Origin: Crocinitomix sp.
GTDB taxonomy: Bacteria > Bacteroidota > Bacteroidia > Flavobacteriales_D > Crocinitomicaceae
Reading direction: 5' to 3'
DNA length: 64,000 nt
Assembly (NCBI GenBank): GCA_013138735.1
Contig: WTCE01000032.1
Location: 27,341 to 91,340 of the forward strand
Part shown: positions 59,573 to 64,000 of the stretch, in pieces
Numbering within the stretch: position 1 is the stretch's first letter
Layout: each line of letters opens with the position of its first letter
Made by a program: the position numbers and the translations under genes
The notes under the pieces: model-generated
The model's input: the letters and a program-made list of their open reading frames with translations, nothing else
The model's database searches: none
What the model was told of the DNA's origin: nothing

Positions 59573-61081
59573 TTACTTGTTTATTGTAATTTGCTCCACA
59601 GCATAAATTCCTTGATCCGTAAAAATTCTTACGGTATAGATTCCGTTATCCAATCCGTCTAACACCAATTGATTTTCATTAGAAGTAGCATAAACAATAC
59701 GTCCTTGCAAATCAATTACCTCAACCGAATAATTATTTAAATCAACTAGACCATCAATCGTTACCATTCCGTTTGACGGGTTTGGATAAACAGTGATTGC
59801 ATGCGTAGCTTCGTGCTCATCAATTCCAACACCACATAAATCACCAACTACAACTAAAACCCCTTCATGATCACACTCATATCTAAATGCTTTTTGTGGT
59901 CCTTCGGCATAAGACCAAATTACATCACCAGCGGCAGTTGCTTCATACATGTACTCGCCTGAAACAGCAACAAAAATATTACCGTTAGACATGCGGTCAC
60001 TTGCTGATTGTCCATCAGAATCTTCTTCACATTCATGACGTGTATCAACAGCAGCAGGTCCGTAAGCTTCACCTAATGTATAATCATAATTGTAACCGTC
60101 AACACTTAATGGAGGAACAATCATATCCACAGCCGAATGTCCACCAGTTCCACCTTCATTATTAAAAAACTGAATATTTCCAGCGTTTGGACGTCCTTCT
60201 TTCACCCATCTGGCATCATGACAAGCTGCAGGAATATCTGCGACACCTGGAGCACCATAATTATCAGGATTTCCCCAGCGGTATAAAAAATCACCACCTT
60301 TACCAGAATTACCACCGGCATGACTCGCAGCTTCAACAGTCGTTGTACTATGATCAATGATATAAATTTCACTTGCATGACGCGAAGAGAAAACGATTTG
60401 ATCTAACTGTGCATTATAATCAATTCCATTCACATGAAACCAATCTCCTCCGCCTGGGCCACCACCGCCTCCACTAGAAACGGCATTAATATCCATTAAT
60501 TCTGGATGATCCTCTACTACTCCAAAATTGTCTTTAGACGCATCTTCGTCCTGAACCATGTGATCCCAAAGATGCCATTCCCAAATAATTTCTCCTCCAC
60601 CACTGCCGTCAGGTTGTACCTCAACAATATGTGTTGGCCATTTATCAGACCCACCAGCATCAGCATAACCAGCCGCAGTTAATTCAGCAGCCGATTTAAC
60701 TTCCCATGCGGTTAAAAACACACTATTATTAACAGGATTGATTGCAATATCGTGATGTGAACAATGCTCATCTGTTGAATAAACAAACTCCCAAACAACA
60801 TCTCCACTTGGATCATATTCTTGCACAAGCCCGCCAATTGCTGCGCCTGATAATTCATTATCAGAATATTTGGCACCTCTTACGATATTGCCATCATCTT
60901 TCATTAAAACGGTATAGTTACAAGGATCTGTACAACTCCAAGTATGCGCCGTTCCTCCGTCTTTATCAATTAAATAAGTAGTGTTTTGGTTCGACTTATT
61001 ATAAAGTGCATAACCGTTAAATTCTTGCGCCCATATAAAAGTTGAGGCGATTAGACTAAATAGTAATAAGGCTGATTTCAT
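59573..61081 (-). CDS. Arylsulfotransferase-like secreted protein with type A T9SS sorting domain
   Basis: The product is 502 residues with a signal peptide (about 1-18). The main domain (about 20-415) is a beta-propeller with W-x-W and HHDIAINP motifs (GDVVWEFVYSTDEHCSHHDI, EIIWEWHLWDHMV, WFHVNGIDYNAQLDQIVFSS). This is the layout of the aryl sulfotransferase (ASST/ArsB-like) family, which transfers sulfate between phenols. A Gly-rich insert (SSGGGGGPGGGDWFHVN) is present. The sorting domain is ITVYPNPSNGMVTIDG through GIYTVRIFTD. It is the first gene of the operon; a hairpin lies 28 bp upstream. Activity is unproven and catalytic residues were not all located. Confidence 0.8.
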   Translation of the reverse strand: MKSALLLFSLIASTFIWAQEFNGYALYNKSNQNTTYLIDKDGGTAHTWSCTDPCNYTVLMKDDGNIVRGAKYSDNELSGAAIGGLVQEYDPSGDVVWEFVYSTDEHCSHHDIAINPVNNSVFLTAWEVKSAAELTAAGYADAGGSDKWPTHIVEVQPDGSGGGEIIWEWHLWDHMVQDEDASKDNFGVVEDHPELMDINAVSSGGGGGPGGGDWFHVNGIDYNAQLDQIVFSSRHASEIYIIDHSTTTVEAASHAGGNSGKGGDFLYRWGNPDNYGAPGVADIPAACHDARWVKEGRPNAGNIQFFNNEGGTGGHSAVDMIVPPLSVDGYNYDYTLGEAYGPAAVDTRHECEEDSDGQSASDRMSNGNIFVAVSGEYMYEATAAGDVIWSYAEGPQKAFRYECDHEGVLVVVGDLCGVGIDEHEATHAITVYPNPSNGMVTIDGLVDLNNYSVEVIDLQGRIVYATSNENQLVLDGLDNGIYTVRIFTDQGIYAVEQITINK

Positions 61082-61509
61082 GTTCTGGTTTTGATAAAAT
61101 TAAATGTAAATATTGTCTTTTATTGAAGACAATATTGTGGTAAGACTTTGATAAAGTGAAAAGGTTTAATGGGGGGGAGGAAAAATGTTTATTTATCATT
61201 CAAAATATTGAAATCAGCGTCTATGATTAACCCTAATTAATAGGTTTTACCTTCCATAATCCCAACACTTCTCCACAAAAAAATTCTTCGCCCTACTACT
61301 ATTTGGGGATTAGAAAAAGAAAAACATCCTCTTAAAGCATGATGCGATAATTCATCATTTAGGATGATAAATAGGCCTTTCTTTCAACTTAATTTTACAC
61401 CAGAATAGAATGACAAAACCTGTCCTGCCTGCAAAATGATTCTTTGCAGGGTTTACAAATAAAACAAGCCCGTTTTTGCAGAATCACGAAAACACCAAAA
61501 CAATTAGAT
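61082..61509. other. Gene-free stretch with a 5'-leader hairpin
   Basis: An 11-bp stem (AATATTGTCTT / AAGACAATATT, 61109-61136, 6-nt loop) lies 28 bp upstream of the arylsulfotransferase-like ATG. It has no T run, so a leader regulatory element or protein-binding site is more likely than a terminator. A run of eight G is at 61171-61178. The rest shows nothing recognisable. Confidence 0.5.
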
Positions 61510-62349
61510 ATGAATACAAAACAACTTTTTAACTATTTATGTATGGGGCTTGCCCTATTGATAATAGCATCTTGTGCCACAAGCAACGTAAGCACAAACC
61601 GTGGAATTCAAAAACGTAAATACCTTAAAGGCTGGAGTACTGAAAAACGTGCGACTGGTTTTGAGAATAATGATAATCAAGACCAGAGTAATGCTAACCT
61701 TTCAAATACTGAAGTTTACACAGAGGATGAACCAGCACTTGTTGCAGATAATGAGAATGATATTGCTGTGCTTTTTGAAACGACATTACCTGAGCAGGAA
61801 ACAGTTCAAATGGAGGTTATAATTCCAACCTCTGAAGGTTATTCAAATCTTGTTTCATCAGAAAGTTCCTGTGACATTATCATGCTTAAAAACGGCGACG
61901 AAATTGAGGCTAAAGTAACCGAAATAGGAAGCTATGAAATTAAATACAAACTTTGCGACAATCTTGAAGGGCCCGTTTATACAAAACCTAAAAATGAGAT
62001 TTTTAAGATAAAATACGCCAATGGAACCTCCACTTTAATTTCGGAAATTCAAACCGAGCAACCTACGGTGAGTGTGTTTAACGAACCGAACACGAATACA
62101 GGTCCACGCGACAACACACAGGCCTTAATGTGGATGGCTATAACAGGAATTATACTCGGTACACTTAGTTTCTTAATCTTTGGGCTTTTGTTTTCACTCG
62201 CAGCGATTGCTTTGGGAGTTACTGCGCTTATACTTTTAAATAAAAAGAAACCTGAGAAACGGTCTAGAAGAGTTAGGAATCTTTCAATATGGTCGATTAT
62301 AATTGGAGCAGTGGTTTTTGTATTAACGCTTTTTCTATTGTATTATTAG
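61510..62349 (+). CDS. Lipoprotein with two C-terminal membrane helices
   Basis: The start was placed at MNTKQLFNYLCMGLALLIIA, with the lipobox ASC at about residue 22; upstream starts give no plausible signal. The product is 279 residues. An acidic linker (about 30-110) is followed by a small domain (about 115-185, CDIIMLKNGDEIEAKVTEIG, IKYKLCDNLEGPVYTKP). Two transmembrane helices (about 205-237 and 257-279) resemble the DUF4190 layout. A signal-anchored lipoprotein with two more helices is odd; it may be an inner-membrane protein whose Cys is not processed. Confidence 0.65.
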   Translation: MNTKQLFNYLCMGLALLIIASCATSNVSTNRGIQKRKYLKGWSTEKRATGFENNDNQDQSNANLSNTEVYTEDEPALVADNENDIAVLFETTLPEQETVQMEVIIPTSEGYSNLVSSESSCDIIMLKNGDEIEAKVTEIGSYEIKYKLCDNLEGPVYTKPKNEIFKIKYANGTSTLISEIQTEQPTVSVFNEPNTNTGPRDNTQALMWMAITGIILGTLSFLIFGLLFSLAAIALGVTALILLNKKKPEKRSRRVRNLSIWSIIIGAVVFVLTLFLLYY

Positions 62350-62364
62350 GTCAACTTAAGTGTA

Positions 62365-62399
62365 TAAAAAAAGCCCAGTCCGCCTAAGGCGGACTGGGC
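62365..62399 (-). terminator. Strong intrinsic terminator
   Basis: GCCCAGTCCGCC pairs perfectly with GGCGGACTGGGC around a TAA loop. The plus-strand A run before the stem becomes a T run on the minus strand, so it ends transcripts of the NUDIX-type gene. It may also stop readthrough from the left. Confidence 0.88.
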
Positions 62400-62423
62400 A
62401 TTACAAATAAAATTTAAGCTTTT

Positions 62424-62513
62424 TTACTCGTAGATGAATTTTTTAACATCAATGATGTTTCCATCTGCATCCATAATCTTAGCGCATTCCTGATAGTTTA
62501 GTTTGAATTTCAA
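62424..62513 (-). CDS. Possible small ORF of 29 codons
   Basis: A TTG at 62513 would start a peptide with MKFKLNYQECAKIMDADGNI, ending VKKFIYE. It follows the NUDIX-type gene by 5 bp and ends just before the terminator. The composition looks protein-like and fits the spacing of an operon tail. There is no homologue I can name and no ATG before codon 14, so this is weak. Confidence 0.25.
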   Translation of the reverse strand: MKFKLNYQECAKIMDADGNIIDVKKFIYE

Positions 62514-62518
62514 TGTTT

Positions 62519-63265
62519 TTAAAACCCAAAATTGTCAAAGCCTGTTTCTGCCAATTTTTGATAATTTTCGACATTAAAATGGTAAAAACTAGATGGCTTA
62601 TGTGGCACGCCCTTTTGCTTTTCATCTAATTTTTCGACGATTTTCAATTTAATCATCTTTCGTCTGAAATTTCGCTTATCCAATTCCTTTCCAGCAATTA
62701 CTTCATCTAATTTGTGCAATTGAGAAAGTGTGAATTTTTCGGGCAGTAAATTAAAACCTATGGGCTGAATTTTCAATTTTGACTGCAATTGTTGATGGGC
62801 TTTTTGTAAAATATCAAAATGATCAAATGCCATAGAATCAATTTCATCTACTGGTTTCCAACTGACAGCTTTTGCAAATTTTGCTACCATTGGATTGAAT
62901 GCATTTAAATTGACTAGTGCAAAATAGGCTACAGTAATTACGCGCATTTCGGGTTGTTCACGCATCATTATTAACCATTCCTTATCAGCAGGTTTTGACA
63001 AACGGTCTAAACTACTAAAGGCGCCCAATTGCTCTAAAAAGATATTTTCTAATCCGGTTAACTCTTTTAAAACCCGCGCGGCGGCTTGATCGAGCGTTTC
63101 ATCATCATAAATTAAATCACCTGGCAAAGAAAAACGAGCTTTCGACGGAGCTTCATTCGGCTCATCTTGAATAACCAATACTTTTAATTTTTCAAAATCA
63201 AAACCAAAAATAACGCAGTCAACGGACATTCCTTTATTGAGATTGTGCTGATAATTTAAATCCAT
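62519..63265 (-). CDS. NUDIX-domain regulator (NrtR-like)
   Basis: The start was placed at MDLNYQHNLNKGMSVDCVIF; the first in-frame ATG adds 12 hydrophobic residues. The product is 248 residues. The NUDIX-like fold (about 10-140) opens MSVDCVIFGFDFEKLKVLVI and LPGDLIYDDETLDQAAARVL KELTGL. The usual catalytic GX5EX7REUXEEXGU signature is degraded: no REUXEE is visible. The C-terminal winged helix (about 185-235, FTLSQLHKLDEVIAGKELDK, RNFRRKMIKLKIVEKL) is the NrtR-type DNA-binding domain. It probably senses a nucleotide sugar or NAD metabolite and controls genes outside the window. Confidence 0.78.
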   Translation of the reverse strand: MDLNYQHNLNKGMSVDCVIFGFDFEKLKVLVIQDEPNEAPSKARFSLPGDLIYDDETLDQAAARVLKELTGLENIFLEQLGAFSSLDRLSKPADKEWLIMMREQPEMRVITVAYFALVNLNAFNPMVAKFAKAVSWKPVDEIDSMAFDHFDILQKAHQQLQSKLKIQPIGFNLLPEKFTLSQLHKLDEVIAGKELDKRNFRRKMIKLKIVEKLDEKQKGVPHKPSSFYHFNVENYQKLAETGFDNFGF

Positions 63266-63354
63266 GACCAAATATAAAAAAAGAACTACGCAATTTAACA
63301 AAAACGTCGTTATGACACTTAGATAGACAATAGTGATATGTTACGAATTCGTTT

Positions 63355-63840
63355 TTATTCACCCAACTTACGAAGCGTTTTTATATGTCTAATAATTGTA
63401 TCAGCAACAGTGGTTGAATTTCCCCAAACCACCTCAGTTTTAGTCCAGCCATCAACCACGCCATAACCGTTATGATCTGTTGTTTCATCATTTTCCCAAA
63501 CCCATGTTGCAACGGTTAAATTACCTTGGGTATCTGCCACTTGGTAGATGATGTCTTTTTTTTCACCATCTACTGGTGTCCATGTCCCAAAGTCACCCGC
63601 AATACGCGGTTCACCTTCATCATCAAAAAAGAATACCCCCATAACTCCAAGATCTTTAGAAGACTCGTATTCAGGATAATGTAGACCTGTATAATAGTCA
63701 TCTACTTGTGTAACTTCCCACTCTCCCCCATTCGCTTTGAGCCATCTTTTTAAGGTTCCAGATGGGTTAGTTTTATCGCAAGAAACAAAAATAAAGACTA
63801 GCCCAAGTAGGCTGGATAGCATTAAAATTTTATTTGTCAT
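63355..63840 (-). CDS. Small lipoprotein of unknown function
   Basis: The product is 161 residues with lipobox FVSC (Cys 21). The mature part has alternating strands (GGEWEVTQVDDYYTGLHYPE, GVFFFDDEGEPRIAGDFGTW, NLTVATWVWENDE) as in lipocalin-like lipoproteins such as the one at 1391. No active-site motif was recognised. It is monocistronic near the right edge, with no partner seen. Confidence 0.6.
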   Translation of the reverse strand: MTNKILMLSSLLGLVFIFVSCDKTNPSGTLKRWLKANGGEWEVTQVDDYYTGLHYPEYESSKDLGVMGVFFFDDEGEPRIAGDFGTWTPVDGEKKDIIYQVADTQGNLTVATWVWENDETTDHNGYGVVDGWTKTEVVWGNSTTVADTIIRHIKTLRKLGE

Positions 63841-64000
63841 ATTGAATTGTGTTAAGCTATTTAAAGGATTATCGGACTTGTTCTCCTATGTTTGTTTTTA
63901 TATAAATTAAACGAAACAAACTTGATGAGGGGAATGACAGTTATGGATTGTTCTAAGTGACGAAAAGTACACTGTTATCGAGAAATTAACGTCATTCCTT

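Overview
The window looks like chromosome from a member of the Bacteroidota, most likely a Flavobacteriales-type organism. The DNA is AT-rich, and many lipoproteins have the form short signal peptide plus Cys. Several secreted proteins end in type IX secretion (T9SS) sorting domains, of the C-terminal 'YPNP...G.Y' type A and the gliding-associated type B. There is also a PorP/SprF plus OmpA-like T9SS locus, a SusC/SusD pair, and several promoters with the Bacteroidota -7 element TAnnTTTG. No rRNA, tRNA, CRISPR array, transposase or integrase was recognised.

Layout. 1-5.4 kb: adenylate cyclase-HD fusion (cut by the left edge), small envelope proteins, a repeat patch and rmuC. 5.5-10.6 kb: a compact minus-strand operon with overlapping genes, comprising an unknown secreted protein, an ECF sigma factor, its probable anti-sigma factor, two thioredoxin-fold lipoproteins, a further lipoprotein and a Cys-rich secreted protein. 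10.8-12 kb: two lipoproteins separated by 23-bp tandem repeats. 12.0-18.2 kb: an accessory region. Three partial copies of the 3' end of the porE-like gene are separated by unrelated cargo: an Xre regulator with a palindromic operator, a caspase-like protease and a DUF4209/HEPN-like protein. 18.1-25.0 kb: a T9SS operon (giant type-B-sorted protein, PorP/SprF, PorE-like OmpA protein). 25.1-30.1 kb: a LytTR regulator beside a tandemly duplicated two-gene lipoprotein unit with conserved 21-bp iterons. 30.2-33.9 kb: glutamate dehydrogenase and small envelope proteins, including a MORN-repeat protein. 34.0-43.3 kb: SusD/SusC, a LuxR-type response regulator, a patch of dispersed repeats and a second TonB-dependent receptor. 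43.4-46.7 kb: housekeeping genes holA, der and era. 46.9-53.3 kb: an outer-membrane barrel fused to a heavy-metal-binding domain, a secreted thioredoxin-like protein, an MtfA-like peptidase and a LodA/LodB quinoprotein oxidase pair. 53.4-61.1 kb: secreted T9SS cargo (beta-propeller, CotH-like and arylsulfotransferase-like). 61.5-64 kb: a lipoprotein, a NUDIX-type regulator and another lipoprotein.

The two regions most likely to hold something undescribed are the repeat-flanked cargo region at 12.0-18.2 kb and the duplicated lipoprotein pair at 26-30 kb. The first behaves like an insertion hot spot at the tail of a T9SS gene and carries two probable defence effectors. The second has Gly-rich, bacteriocin-like C-termini, identical promoter architecture in both copies and an adjacent LytTR regulator. 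Both readings are inferences from sequence pattern.
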